Shown: piece after piece, positions 49,401-61,031 of the stretch | Position numbering within the stretch: position 1 is the first letter of the stretch | Layout: every line of letters starts with the position of its first letter | Assembly (NCBI GenBank): GCA_001179505.1 | Contig: CDMY01000831.1 | Coordinates: 80,195-144,194 of the forward strand | Length of the DNA stretch: 64,000 nt | Reading direction: 5' to 3' | Source: Vitrella brassicaformis | Taxonomy: Eukaryota > Sar > Vitrellaceae | The notes under the pieces: model-generated | Database searches by the model: none | Told to the model about the DNA's origin: nothing | The model's input: the letters and a program-made list of their open reading frames with translations, nothing else | Translations under genes and position numbers: made by a program

Positions 49401-50101
49401 GAGCGATGGAGGCGCTGGGGGTACGGTGGGCGACGCCCTGGGCATGCATTTCTGGTCGTGTGGGGTGGCGGTAGGGCTGCGGCTGCTCGGACACAAGTAA
49501 GGAGCAACCAGCGCCATGCACAGCACATGTCAGTCAAACGAGGATTTTTCTCTGTGTCTGTGTATGTGTCGTGCTATCAATCAGGTACCCGGTGGTGCGT
49601 CAGCGTGCAGCCGAGGAGCTGTACCTCCACCTCATCAGCCTCACGGCCACGGCCACCGATGCTGATGCTGCCTATGGAAAGGAGCACCCACCAGCTGCCG
49701 ACCACCAAGCTGACCACCCAGACGAGCCGGCACACGCGGCACCCATGGAGATCGACACGGCAACAGAGCTCCTGATCCAGACACCCTGGTCAAACGAGAA
49801 CGAACCTGCCGCCAACAATGGTGGTGGTGCTGCGGCCAACAGGAGAGGCAAGAGAGCATCCGCTGAGGTGCCTGGCATGGAGAGCGGTGCTGCTGGGGTG
49901 GGGGTGTCCGAGGCCATTGTGCGCTATGTGGTGGCTGCCGACGCGCCCTGCGGCGACGAGAACATGTGTTCTTTGTCGTACCTGCCGGCCCATCTGGCGG
50001 ATGCCCTGGCCAAGATCTACTGTGCGATGGGCCTGGCCGCTCCTCCGGCACTGAGTGCGCGAGGCATGGCAGCCGGCGTAGAAGAAGCGATGAATGAGTA
50101 G
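43464..50101 (+). CDS. TBCD: Tubulin-folding cofactor D (TBCD)
   Basis: Cofactor D captures beta-tubulin and, with cofactors C and E, assembles or disassembles the alpha/beta-tubulin dimer. About 20 exons encode a long HEAT/ARM-repeat protein. Diagnostic parts are FDIVLQGLQDSDTIVRWAAA continuing KAVGRLCMQLTQSRAEQVID; RDAACYVCWAIARTYPAALL; VAVLDREVNCRRAASAALQE, which is the highly conserved central block of TBCD; KMEKARLYRGKGGEIMRHAA; and the late helix YPVVRQRAAEELYLHL. Species-specific low-complexity insertions lie near 48.2-48.4, 48.9, 49.35 and 49.7 kb. I used the ATG at 43464 (MNLDDKVVYAAQRP); an upstream start exon cannot be excluded. Exportin-2 follows on the same strand after 348 bases. 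Confidence 0.88.
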
Positions 50102-50292
50102 GCAGTAGCTGGCAGTCAGAGTGTGCTTAGTCTGGGTAGCGAGATGCTAAGCTGGCAGAGAGAGTCAGACCGTGTGTGTAGATACATCTTATATAATTGC
50201 AGAGTACATCTGCACGTCAAGCCTCTCCGTCTCAGCTATGAGGCTGTCACTGGCAACGCCCGACTCCACGCGATGTCGCACAATCATTTTAA

Positions 50293-50300
50293 AGCTCGCA
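50293..50300 (+). promoter_or_regulatory. AGCTCGCA motif upstream of exportin-2
   Basis: AAAGCTCGCAATCAAAAC lies about 150 bases before the exportin-2 ATG, in the 348-base spacer after cofactor D. Function inferred. Confidence 0.45.
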
Positions 50301-50449
50301 ATCAAAACTCAGCCTTTTTCAAGAGAGCTGCATTTCCCAGTTTGAATGCGCCAGCAGATCCGCCTCCCGTCGTGTCCCCCAGCCGCCCACACTGGTGTGT
50401 CAAGCCACCGTGATCCGATTCCCAGCGCATCTACCCGAATCTGTGTTGC

Positions 50450-53400
50450 ATGATGGCGTTGTCGAGTGATCTCCAGCAACTGAGTCAGCTCCTCCAGCAG
50501 ACCCTCTCGCCAAATGTCGCCGACCGCAAGGCTGCCGAGGCGTCCCTGGCAGCCGCCAGCAAGCAGGACCAATTTCTGACCATCCTGCTGACCCTGCTGC
50601 AGACGCCCGATGTGCCCATGGCTGTGCGCCAGAGTGGCGCCATCTTCTTCAAGAACTACTGCCGCAAGGGATGGACCAGCGGCGACAACCCCGCCGAGGG
50701 CGGCATACGACCCGCCGACCGACTGCTGGTCAAGCAACATGTCCTCACACTCATGATGCACTGCCCCAAACAGGTGGGCGTGGATGCGATGCGTGTATGG
50801 CGCATGGGGCCTTCTCTCACTCTCTCTCTGCCTGCCTGTCTGTCTGGTACACTCAACTCATATGCATGTGTCTGTGTATGTGTATGTCTGCAGGTGCAGG
50901 CTCAGCTGAGGGACGCCGTGGCCCGCATAGCGGTGTCTGACTTCCCGTCGCAGTGGCAGGCGCTGCTGCCCGAGATCATCCAGAAGCACCTGGTGTCGAG
51001 CGACCTGCAGGTGCTCAACGGCGCCATGGACACCCTCGACGTCATCCTCCGCAAGTACCGCTCCGTCCACCGCAGCGAGGAGGTGCTGGCCGAGCTCAAG
51101 GGCGTGATCCTGCAGCTGCAGGAGCCCCTGCTGACCATCTACAAGACGGCCTGCCAGCAGCTGGTGGGTGGCGGCGGCGTCGGCCAGGTGGAGGCCTACA
51201 CGCGTCTGCTGCTGACGGCCTGCTGCATCTTTTACTCGCTGAATGTGGTGGATTTGCCCGAGTACTTCGAGGACCACATGCAGGAGTACTTCGAGGGATT
51301 CCTCAAGTTCCTCGGCTGGCACCATGACGCCGTCAAGGCTGCAGACGACGACAAACCTGGTAGGTGTGCGTCAGTCAGGACAAGACACGCACATTCACAT
51401 GGTTGCCTTGACGTGGTGTGGTGTGCTAGGTATGTTGGAGGAGCTCAAGACGCAGATCTTGGAGAACCTGACCCTCTACTCGGACAAGTACCAGGAGGAG
51501 TTCGAACCCTACGTGCAGCCATGCGTCAAGTCAGGTCAGTCAGTCAGTCAGTCAGTCAGGGGGTGGGAACAGACGCCACGCCCATCCACACACACACACA
51601 CGCGCCTTTCCTCACTCACTCTGTGCCCGTGATGGCTGCTTCTGGTTCAGTGTGGGAGCTGCTGATGTCGCTGGACTCCCGTGAGTGCCAGGACGGCTTG
51701 GTGAGTGCGGGCGTGCACTTCCTCTCCACCGTGGCCCACACCAAGTGGACCCCTTCGCCGTTCGACGACCCCAACGTCCTCAGGGCCGTCTGCGAGAAGG
51801 TCGTACTGCCCAACATCACTCTCAGAGACTCAGGTCAGCCCATTCACGGGCCCTGTATGTGTGTGGGGGGCGGATGTGAGTGTGTGTGTGTGCCTCTCTC
51901 TGGTTTGTGTGTAGATTTGGAGCTGTTTGAGGACAATCCTCAAGAGTACATCCGCCGCGACATAGAGTCGGCCGACCAGGACACGCGACGCCGCTCCGTC
52001 ATGGAACTCGTCAAGTCGCTCTCCAAGTTCTACGCTGACCAGGTCCCCCCCGGCCCGCCCCCAAGACACACACAACCATCCCCCATCCATCCATCCATCC
52101 ATCCATGTCTATGTCCCTCAGGTGACGGGCATCCTGGCCGAGTACGTCAACAGTCTGCTGCAGGTGCAGTCCAAGCCCGACGCCCCGCAGGAGAGCGAGA
52201 AAGCCAAGGACGCCTGTGTGTACCTCGTCATCGCCATGGCCGTCCGCAGCCAGTCCAGACTCAAGGGCGTCGTCGAGACCACCCAGAAGGTCGACGTCGC
52301 CGATTTCTTCAGGACCACACTCGCACCCGAGCTCACCGCCGAGCCCATCAGCACACGGCCCATCGTCAGGGCATCGGCCATCAAGTACCTCACCCTCTTC
52401 CGAAACCAGCTCGACGCAACGTCAGCCGACCTCGGACGGACAACATGACGACTCTGCGGTTCTGGGCGGTCGCAGTGTCAGTGTGTGTGTGTGTGTTGAT
52501 AGGGTGTTGGAGCAGATCTTGCCGTCGGTGTGCAGGCATGTGCTGCACGAGAAGGCTGTGGTGCACACCTATGCGGCGTCGTGCATCGAGCGGCTGCTGT
52601 CGATGAAGGAGGCCCTCGCCGTGCAGCCGGCCGGCACAGCGGGGAGGCGACGGTCGACGCCGCGACTCTACGTGCAGAACCTCAAGCCCACACTGACACA
52701 GGCACGTGTGTTGCACTCGCACACAGAAACACACAGAGGGAGGGAGACGGCCCATTTATCCATCCATCCATCCATCCATCCATGTGTTGTGCTGTGTCGC
52801 ACTGTGTGTGTGCACACCACACAGGTGTTGGAGCCGCTGATTCAGATCGTATTGACGAAGCGGGGCATCCCCGAGAACGAGTATATCATGCGGTGCATCC
52901 TGAGGATATTCACCTTCATGGGCGAAGAAGGTCAGCCATCCCTCCGCAGATCCACCCCCAACGTCCTCTCCATCTGTCTGTGTCTGTCTGTGTCTGTGTG
53001 TGCGTGTCTGTGTGTGTGTGTCAGCGTCTGGTTTGGCGATTCAGACCCTTGAGAAGCTGGTGGGTGTGGTCAAGGAGGTGTCTGCCAACCCCTCCAACCC
53101 CAAGTTCAACCACCTCCTCTTCGAAACCATCGCCACCATCGTCAAAATCACCGCACCCAAGACCCCCGATGGTACCTACGCACACCCACATCCCACGCAC
53201 CCATGGAGTTGACGCACGTGTGTGTGTGTGTGTGTGTGCGTGTGTGCGTGTGTGTGTTGTGTGTATGTCTGCAGCTGTGGAGAGCATCTTGCTGCCGGTC
53301 TTGGCGGTCATTGTGCAGCAGCAGAACCACGACTTCGTCCCCTACTGCTTCCAGGTCAGTCACGTGTCTGTGGTGATGTGCATGGCCTCAACTCAAATGT

Positions 53401-55270
53401 GTGTGTGCAGATTCTGGGAGTGATGTTGGAGGCGAGCGTGAAGCCGTCCGCCAGCTACAACGAGCTCTTCAGCCACCTCATGAACACCAACCTCTGGTCG
53501 GCTTCACAGGTAGGGATGCATGCCTTTGCAGAGACACACACCTTTTGGCAGATCAGATGACACAACCACGCACATCTCATCTCATCTCTCTATGCTATGC
53601 TATGTGTGTGTGAATCGGTTCTGTCCACCAGGCGAATGTGCCAGGTGTGGTGAATCTGCTGACGTCGTTTTTCAAAAAGTACCCCGTACTCACCGACCTC
53701 ATCAGCAAACACATGCAGGTCGGTAAGGTACAGCTCAGCTGCCTGGCTGATCCGATGCACAGCCGTCTTTATGTGCATTTGATTTGCCCTCCCCCCCTCT
53801 ATGCGTCTGTCTGTCTGTCTGTCTGCGTGTGTCTGTGTCTGTCAGGGTGTGTTTGAGCGTTTCCAGTACTGCCTGCATCACCGCAAGCTGGAGCCCTACG
53901 CCTTCGAGCTGCTCAACGCCATCTTCAAGTGGCTCCCATACAACCTCTACGCGCAGCACTTCCAGGCAAGACACGACACGACACCGCCAATCAAATCAAG
54001 CCACACACCACACCACACAGACGACATGACGTGTGTGGTGTGGTGTGGTGTGTTGTGGTGTTGTGTGGTGCCATCGGCTGACCTGACAGACATTGCTGAC
54101 GGTGTTGTTGAGCCGGCTGCACACGGCCAAGAGCAACCCACGCCTCAGCCGAGACGCCATCATCTCGCTCTCATTCTTCACCGTACGTACACAGCGCAAA
54201 ACATGACAGACAGACAGACACGGGCAGGGCAGTGCAGCTCACCTGACTTGGCTTATCTGACTGACTGATCACCGTTGCAGTGCCACCACGAGGAGGTCAT
54301 CATCCCAAAAATGCTCGACAAAATCCAATCAGGTAAATAGGGAAGAAACCCAGAGGCCCAAGTGGACGAGAGACGGTGTGTGTGTGTGTGTTGTGCGTGT
54401 CAGGCCTGACGACCAACTTCCTCACACACGTCTGGCTGCCAGCTGCGAAAAGTATCTATCACGCACACAGGACAGGCAGAAGACACACACACACGCACGG
54501 ACAGACACCTGTGATAAGCGCAAGCGACCAATGCTCCGTCCTCTGCGTGTTGGTTGGCTGCTCGGCTGGCTGCAGCAATGAGCGATTTCGCGGACAAGAA
54601 GGTCACCGTGCTAGCTCTCTCGCGGCTATGCAGCGTCCCGGTGGGCAACGAACGTGCCTGATGAGTGGCCATGGCCATGGCACTCTCTCTCGCTCTCTGT
54701 GTGTGTGTGTGTGTGTGTGTGCGCGTTGTGTGTGATGTGCTCCTAGGAGGTGGCGTCCAACGCCGAGTTGCTCAAGTCGTGTCTGGTGGTGATCGGCAGC
54801 CTCATGGGCCTCGGCATGGAAAACGGCACCATCGACCATGAAACCGACGAGGAAGAGGTAAGCTACAGTAGTGGGCAAACATAGCGACCAACACCTGGCC
54901 CTCGTGCGTCTGTGTGGTGGTGTGGTGTGATGCAGGAGCTGGGTCCGGTAGCTGACGGGCCCGACACGGGCATAGAGTTTGAGGTGGCTTACGCCAGGCT
55001 GCACTCGACGGACTACACATCCAAAGACATGGTGGGAGTGAGGGAGAGAGAGAGAGAGAGATGCACAACACAGCCCCGCCCATATATGTGTGTGTGGGTG
55101 TGCACTGCACTGCACAGGTGCCCGAGGTGAAGGACGTGTTGGCTTACGTCAAGACGTGCCTGCTCAACCACAAGGGGCTCATCGAGCAGATCGCCGCCTC
55201 ACAGCCACAAGTACCCGCTCCCACAGGGGACCAGAGCGCCCTACAGCCGCTCGCCAGACTCCTGCAATGA
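50450..55270 (+). CDS. CSE1L: Exportin-2 (CAS/CSE1), importin-alpha re-export receptor
   Basis: This karyopherin exports importin-alpha to the cytoplasm with RanGTP. From MMALSSDLQQLSQLLQQTLS the importin-beta N-terminal domain follows: ADRKAAEASLAA, VRQSGAIFFKNYCRKGW and IAVSDFPSQWQALLPEI. CAS-specific blocks are LYSDKYQEEFEPYVQPCV, DLELFEDNPQEYIRRDIESA, DTRRRSVMELVKSLSKFYAD, VVHTYAASCIERLLSMKEAL, ENEYIMRCILRIFTF and NPSNPKFNHLLFETIA. The order and length match human CSE1L and yeast Cse1. Around 18 short introns are rich in (TG)n and CATC repeats, and all junctions I checked keep phase. The C-terminus ends LQPLARLLQ with TGA at 55268-55270. Confidence 0.95.
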
Positions 55271-56189
55271 TGAGTGAGTGACACTGAAGGAGTGAGTGAC
55301 CCAGCCGGCCGGCCGGCCGTCCGGTGCAGGACTAGAAGCTGTAGATGACCCTCTCTCTCTCGTGTCATGTTCGTTCGTTGCATCTTTCTTGGTGTCCGTC
55401 CTCTCTGCCTGCATCTCTCTCTCTCTCTCTCCGTCCCCCTGTCTGTCTGTCTGTCTGTCTGCCTGTGTTTCTTGTCTACCCTCGTCTGTGTATCCCATGG
55501 AGTCGTCGTCAGTGTGCCTAGCGTAGGTGGGCAGGCCTGCCAGACAGACAGCCAGGCAGCCAGGCAGCCAGCCAGCCAGTCCGGACAGAATGCTATCTGT
55601 GGCAGTCTGCCTGCCTGCCTGTCTGTCTGTCCGCCTTTTAGATCTGTAAATAACTGACTAGCTGCCCACCCCCCCACTCACTCACACAAGCTGTCTTGTC
55701 GTCGTCTGTGTGTGAGGGGGAGTGAGAGAGAGGGGCGGAGGGAAGGCTGGCTGGACGGACGGGCGGACGGCTGTACGGCTGGATGGCTGGATGAGTGTGT
55801 CCCTTTGTCTTGTCTCTCTCTCTCTCTCTCTGTCTAGAGGAGCATTTTGCATTTATGCCAGTAACTCAGGTGGACGGACGGATCTCTGTGTGTGTGTGTG
55901 TGAATGCTTGCATTGCATCTATCTACCTATCTGTCTTGAGTGAAGTGCATACCTCGGTTTCCCTGCCGCCCACCGCACCGCCCATTCACCTCACCGGCTT
56001 GGCTTCATCCAAAAGGTCGTGAACGCGTCTTGGCTTGATACACATGTGCTTGCAAGGACACAAGGCAAGTCGACACAGGCAGGCATCACACGAACAAGCC
56101 AGCGCAAAACTGTCTCAATCAGTCAGCAGTTAAACCGACACCATGCACCAAAAACGAGTCATCATTCCCTCAGCTGCCGAGGCGATCGA
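55271..56189. other. Convergent intergenic region with dense microsatellites
   Basis: About 0.9 kb lies between exportin-2 and the ankyrin gene. It has GCCG/CCGG near 55305-55320, (CT)n and (CTGT)n at 55410-55465, AGCC units near 55550-55580, and (CT)n near 55815-55830. No gene-like frame is seen. Confidence 0.6.
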
Positions 56190-57874
56190 TCAGTTGATGC
56201 CCAGCGACACCCACTGCTGGCCTGTCTGGCCGGTGACGTAGCCCAGTCGGCCCCACTGGAACTCACAGTCGTCATTGCCCTCCTCGTTGTTGAAGCCCTT
56301 CACCACCCCCTCCAGCCCGTGTTGCTTCACCTCATCCAGCCGGGCGCCGTGCACCACCTCGCGGACCCCAAGACGCCTGTGCGTGTGGTGCTGGCCGGCA
56401 TCGAGGGCGAAGCACTGCAGCTGCGGCCCACACACCATCTGCCCGTCCGGCCCCCGACTCCACCCGCCCACCACCTCCCGATTGCTGACCGTCTTGGTAG
56501 CCGCCCACTTGACGAAATGCCCGACGGCCTCCCGGACGCGCCGCTTGATTGCCGATGCGTTGGTGAGGTAGCTGTCGATGGCGGTGAGTGCGGCGGGGGG
56601 GTCGTGCAGGAAGGCCCCGATCTTCCATGCGATGGCGGCGGCCTCCTGTGGTCCGAATGAGAGGTGGGAGGGGGAAGGAGGGTGGGGGATGGAGGCGTCC
56701 TCGTCGTTGTGGTCCACAAAGGGCAGGATGCGCGTCATGATGATGTCGGCGTCGCGCTGGGGGGCGAGGGCGGCGTTGATGGCGCCCATGACGACGAAGG
56801 GCAGCTCGTTGAGTACAACCACGTACTCCTTCAGCACCGCCTCACGCCGCTCGCGCTCAACGGGTGTGGTGGTGGGAAGCACGCTCGTCGAGAGGTCGGC
56901 TCCCGCCCGCAGCAGGGACCGCACCATCAGCTTGAAGTTGCGAATGCGCTCAGCTGTCTCGTCCCGCATGTCGTCGCCGTCGTCACCGTCCCACTCGTCA
57001 AGCAGGTCTTCCAGTCGTCTTGCGGCATGCCAGAGCGGCGGGGCAACAACCTGTGCAGGGTTGATGTCAGCGGGTGTGGCAAGACGCTCGCACAGGTAGT
57101 CCACCACCCAGTGGTTGCCGTGAAGGGCGGCATACCGCAGTCTAGAACTCACCGTGGTCGCCGATACGGGGTTGCCGTACTGCACCAGGGTGTCCATGTA
57201 CTCGTAGGTGAAGGCCTTGGACAGAAGGGGCCGTGAGAGAGCTGCCGTGAGCACCGCACTGCCAGTCAGTGACGGGTTATGCTGCAGCAGCCGGCGGGCC
57301 ACTCGGATGAGGGCATCGCCATAGGCTTGCGATGGCCGGAGGGGAGGGAAGCGGTGAAGGGGGAAGGATACATGGTCGACCTGATTTGTGGCTAACAGCA
57401 CCTCCACTGCGTCAATGTTGCCCGTCATGGACGCCACATTGATCGGCCTCATGCCCTCGTGATAGGGACGATGGAGGTTGACGTTGGCGCCGCAGCTGAT
57501 GAGCGCCTGGAGTATGTCCCGCTGCAGTTGGCGTGACGACCACGGTGTGAGCAGCAGTGGCGTCTGGAGTTCTCCGAATCCATCCCCCACACAGGGGGGA
57601 CGCTGCCGGTCGGGTCGTCAATCGCCAGCGACAGCAGCGGCATCCACTTGGTGCGTCGATGGACTCCAGATGCCTTATCGCGGAAGCCGACCAGTGTGTC
57701 GGGGTCGGCTCCTTTGGTCTGGATGAGTCGTGTGGCGATGGCGGGCGTCAGCTCACGGCGCAGAATGCGGTGGACGAGCCGCTTGGTGGCGGGGCTGGTG
57801 TTGTGCTGCCAGCAGAGGTCAATGCCGCCTTTCAGTAGAGGCGGCTGGGCGGTGCTATCGGGCTGATCGGACAT
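56190..57874 (-). CDS. Ankyrin-repeat protein with an apparent one-base frameshift
   Basis: ATG 57874 opens MSDQPDSTAQPPLLKGGIDL and continues to LSLAIDDPTGSVPP near 57600. From about 57590 to the stop at 56190 a different frame is coding: GDGFGELQTPLLL, then QALISCGANVNLH and GMRPINVASMTGNIDAVEVL, a good ankyrin repeat. AALHGNHWVVDYLCERL, VRSLLRAGADLST and a long helical C-terminal part ending GQQWVSLGIN follow. Both parts read naturally as one protein except for the shift at a C6-TGTGT-G5 homopolymer pair (57586-57597). No GT-AG intron fits there. This is either an indel sequencing error or a recent inactivating change. No introns are visible, unlike most neighbours. Partners unknown. Confidence 0.65.
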
Positions 57875-58087
57875 GGTGATGCACTACGTCTGCAACACAC
57901 ACAGGCAGGACAACAGGCCTCATCAGCGCTTGCCTTTGTTGGTATCTCACGCGCATGCATTTCGTGAAGCCTACCTGATTGAATCAACAGTCGATGTGGT
58001 CGCCTGCTGCACTCGATGCCGTCACACAGAGCACGTCACACGGTGCATGGGGGGAGATCTCTCTATACTCCACTACTCTTACAGCTC

Positions 58088-58336
58088 GCCCACCACCACC
58101 ACCCACATCTCCTCTGCCCTCTCCTCCGGTTAGTCGGGTTAGACGCTGCCGGAAATTCCCGCGCTGCCTGTGCTCGAGAGCTGGGGTCCAGGGAGGCGCG
58201 GTTGCGGAGATATGAGCGGAAATGCGTTTCGCGCGCGGAGCGGTCACCCCGCCGATCAGCACATAGCGCAGTGGTGAGGCCGCGTCCAGCGGGGGTACAG
58301 GGAGTCGCGGGTTCGAGTCCCTGGCGTGTATGTTAT
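58088..58336 (+). repeat. tRNA-derived SINE-like repeat, unit 1 (full)
   Basis: About 250 bases begin with a GCCCACCACCACC word. A GACGCTGC...CGGAAATGCGTTTCGCGCG body follows, then an RNA polymerase III A-box-like TAGCGCAGTGGT (58264-58275) and a B-box GGTTCGAGTCC (58310-58320) 46 bases on. The boxes match tRNA internal promoters. The flanks do not pair into a full acceptor stem, so it is tRNA-derived rather than a working tRNA. It is followed directly by a second, shortened unit. Confidence 0.6.
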
Positions 58337-58515
58337 GCCCACCACCACCGCCCACCAAATCGTCCGCCGTCTTCTCATGTCAGACGCTGCGGAAGCTTCC
58401 CGCGTTGCCTGTGCTGGAGAGCTGCGGTCCGGGGAGGCGCGGGTGCGGAGATCGGAGCGGAAATGCGTTTCGCGCGGGTAGGAAAGGGAGTCGCGGGTTC
58501 GAATTGCAGAGGGGA
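58337..58515 (+). repeat. tRNA-derived SINE-like repeat, unit 2 (internal deletion)
   Basis: It starts with the same GCCCACCACCACC word and is highly similar to unit 1 over the GACGCTGC...GGAAATGCGTTTCGCGCG body (58382-58477). It then lacks about 50 bases, including the A-box. It resumes at GGAGTCGCGGGTTCGA with a degraded B-box, GGTTCGAATTG (58496-58506). The two units are in direct tandem. Confidence 0.6.
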
Positions 58516-58524
58516 CCAGTATTG

Positions 58525-58532
58525 AGCTCGCA
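58525..58532 (+). promoter_or_regulatory. AGCTCGCA motif upstream of the 97-residue gene
   Basis: Exact copy immediately after the second SINE-like unit and 117 bases before the ATG at 58649. Function inferred. Confidence 0.4.
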
Positions 58533-58648
58533 CACGGCGACTCGGCACGGGCCAGCACCTCAGCTTCCAGACCGCCCGCGCACGCGCGGGCCAAACTCTA
58601 GATTTCAACCCGCTGCACCAACCAGCAGATACTCACCTCCTCAGCAAC

Positions 58649-59043
58649 ATGCTCAACTTCATCAATCCCGCAGACCTCCACGGTCCCATCGTGTTCGGTA
58701 CCGACTGTGGCGAGTGCCACGATGGCGGCCACGACAGCGCACACTGCGTCAAGACCAACGTCAACAAGATGCTCAACGGACAGCCCTTCGTGGATCCACC
58801 CTTCGGCCACCAGGGGCAGGTCGCACCGCCCGACAAGCTGCACAGGTCAGGAGATGGTGTCTTCAGCTCAAGAAAAGTGTGGCATGGGTGTGTATGTGTG
58901 TGTGTGTCGGGTCTGTGTGTGTGTGTGTGTGTGTGTGTCGATGCAGCCAGACGTTCGTCCAGTCCATCCACGCCGACGAGGGTTTCAAGATGACCGAGGA
59001 CTCCGAGGAGAAGCGGTCGAAGATCTTGTCCAAGCTCGCTTGA
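58649..59043 (+). CDS. Small Cys/His-containing protein (97 residues), unrecognised
   Basis: Two exons (58649-58845 and 58947-59043) join in phase around a (TG)n-rich intron. The protein starts MLNFINPADLHGPIVFGTDC. It has a cluster CGECHDGGHDSAHC that contains a CxxCH motif plus further His and Cys residues, then NVNKMLNGQPFVDPPFGH, and ends EEKRSKILSKLA. The cluster could bind zinc or, less likely, haem. No signal peptide or membrane segment is seen. The stop codon overlaps the AGCTCGCA motif that precedes the next gene. I do not recognise the family. Confidence 0.65.
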
Positions 59044-59050
59044 GCTCGCA
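59043..59050 (+). promoter_or_regulatory. AGCTCGCA motif upstream of the AN1 zinc-finger gene
   Basis: An exact copy, TGAGCTCGCAAAAAGTG, overlaps the preceding stop codon and lies 276 bases before the next ATG. Function inferred. Confidence 0.35.
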
Positions 59051-59325
59051 AAAAGTGACGCGGAAAAAATCACGTGAGTCAGGGGGTAGATGTGACTGAC
59101 CAGGGGCCGGCGAGTGTCCATCAATCACTTCCTGCGTTCGTGGCTTCAGATCAGAGCCTGTCTGAGGTTGGAGGGGACACTCAACGTGCTGGCTGGTGGA
59201 ACCACCCTGATACTCTTGGTGAGGTCAGCCCAACGCCACGCAGAGAAAGGACCAGCCACCACATATACTGTTGTTCGCGTTCGGTCGCTCTGTTCCGTTT
59301 GTGCACCTCCCTCCTAGGCGCAGCC

Positions 59326-60316
59326 ATGCAGGAAGACGTGGGCAGCCACTGCTCGTTCGCCTACTGCAAACAGCTCGACTTCCTGCCCTTCCTCTGCAAC
59401 GGATGCGGACGGCTCTTCTGCAGGATTCACAGAAGGTAAGCAGACACAAACCCCTTTCAAACCGTCGTCGCCATATATTTGATGTGTCCGTCTGGTCGAT
59501 GTGTTCAGGCCGGATGACCACAAGTGCAGCGCTGCCTCGACAGCCATCGCGGAGGAGACCGTCATCTGCCGCAGATGCCGGCGGTGCATTCGAGTCCCGG
59601 CCACCATGACCCCTGACGAGGCACTGGAGCAACACCAGGCAAAAGACTGCCCGGGCGAGAGAGTCGCCAGCGTGTGTGCGGTCAGCGGCTGCTCGGCCCC
59701 TGTGAAGGTCTTTACGACCTGCCCCAGCTGCAACAGAGTGGTGTGCATCAAGCACAGGTTTCCTGATGACCACGACTGCCCGGCTGCCACGAAGGTCAAG
59801 CCGACTGGTGGTGCTGCACCACAGAGGAAACAGGGTGCTCCAAAGGCAGCGGCATCGGCACCGTCTGCCAGCAGCGGTCAGCCCAAGAAACAAGTCAGCG
59901 ACAAGCACCGGGCTCTGGCGAACAAGGTTGAGCGGATGAAGGTCAAGCAGAAGGCGACCGGCGACGCGGCCATACCGTCGCATCACAGGATCGCGGTCAG
60001 GGTCCTCACCTCCCCCTCTGTGTCTGTGCCGGCCGCCACCGGCAAGGGTCCCTTCTTCGTGTGGCTGGACGGCAGCAAGACCATCGGGTATAACCTCGAT
60101 TATATCTGCTTGCGGCTGAAGGTGAGGAACCCCAACGCTGATGGGGGCGGCCACCAGCGGCTGGTGGTGCTGCATGGGGATGCGGCTGACAAAGGGGAGG
60201 AGCTGCTGGAGAGGTATGTCGGCGGGGACGAGTCGGCTGTGTGTGTGCTGTCGGGTTTGTGCAGTGAGGGGGTTGAGAGCGGGGATGTCATTGTGCTGCA
60301 TTTGGTGACGACATGA
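59326..60316 (+). CDS. AN1-type zinc-finger protein, ZFAND1-like
   Basis: ZFAND1-type proteins link p97/Cdc48 and the 26S proteasome to stress-granule clearance. Two exons (59326-59435, 59509-60316) give 305 residues. The first AN1 finger reads CSFAYCKQLDFLPFLCNGCG, FCRIHRRPDDHKC. The second is preceded by CRRCRRCIRV and reads CAVSGCSAPVKVFTTCPSCN, VVCIKHRFPDDHDC. A basic, Ala/Lys-rich linker (LANKVERMKVKQKA) leads to a C-terminal region starting IAVRVLTSPSVSVP with FFVWLDGSKTIGYNLDYICL, consistent with the ubiquitin-like domain at the end of ZFAND1. It ends VIVLHLVTT. The number and spacing of fingers fit ZFAND1 better than the A20/AN1 stress proteins. Confidence 0.85.
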
Positions 60317-61031
60317 TTGATGTACGTTGAGTGAGTGAAGGGAATGGGGTGATTGGATGAGTGAGTGTATTGAGTGGCTTATGGACAGGACAGAGAGCCA
60401 TGGACGAGTCATCTATCCGTCAGCCAGCCCATGCCATGTGGGTGGGGTGGGGTGAGGTGAGTCAGGGAGGGAGGGAGTGGTGCACTGCACAGGACGCAAC
60501 AAATACAGTAGGTAGAGTGGGTGAGTGAGTGTGAGTGTGAGTATACACAGAGAGACCCGCACACATACGGTATGAACATCGACCCAACCAACACATACAC
60601 GTACTCACTTAGTGAATCCCATCCCCTCTCATCTCATCTCATGGCATAGCTAGCTAGCATATCGGTCAGGTCAGTCAATTCCTCCTTACCTACCTACCCA
60701 TCGCATTTCGGCCAACCTGACTGATTTATCGGTGGATCGATTCGTTGACCAACACTGACCGCTCATTGATCGATCCACCCCTCCCTCCTTCCAACCATAC
60801 GAACACGCACCACTAATCACAGCAAGCAAGAGAGAGAGAGTATGCGTAAGGAAGCGACATGACTCACATACCAACCAACCACATCTATATATCTCACATC
60901 ACATACCTACCTGCTCTGTCTGTTCACTAGCCAGCCACCCCAAGTGCAGTACATACCGCATACACACACACACACACGCTACGCTACCTGTGTCTCCTTC
61001 CTTCCCACCCCCCGCCCCCGCCCCTATGTGT
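60317..61031. other. Convergent intergenic region
   Basis: About 0.7 kb of GAGTGA repeats (60.33-60.54 kb), short TACC and GCTA repeats and a (CA)n tract near 60960-60980. No gene is seen. Confidence 0.6.

Noticed and set aside
58258-58332. Functional tRNA gene
   Set aside because: A-box and B-box words are good, but the acceptor and T stems do not pair properly, and the sequence is part of a longer duplicated repeat.
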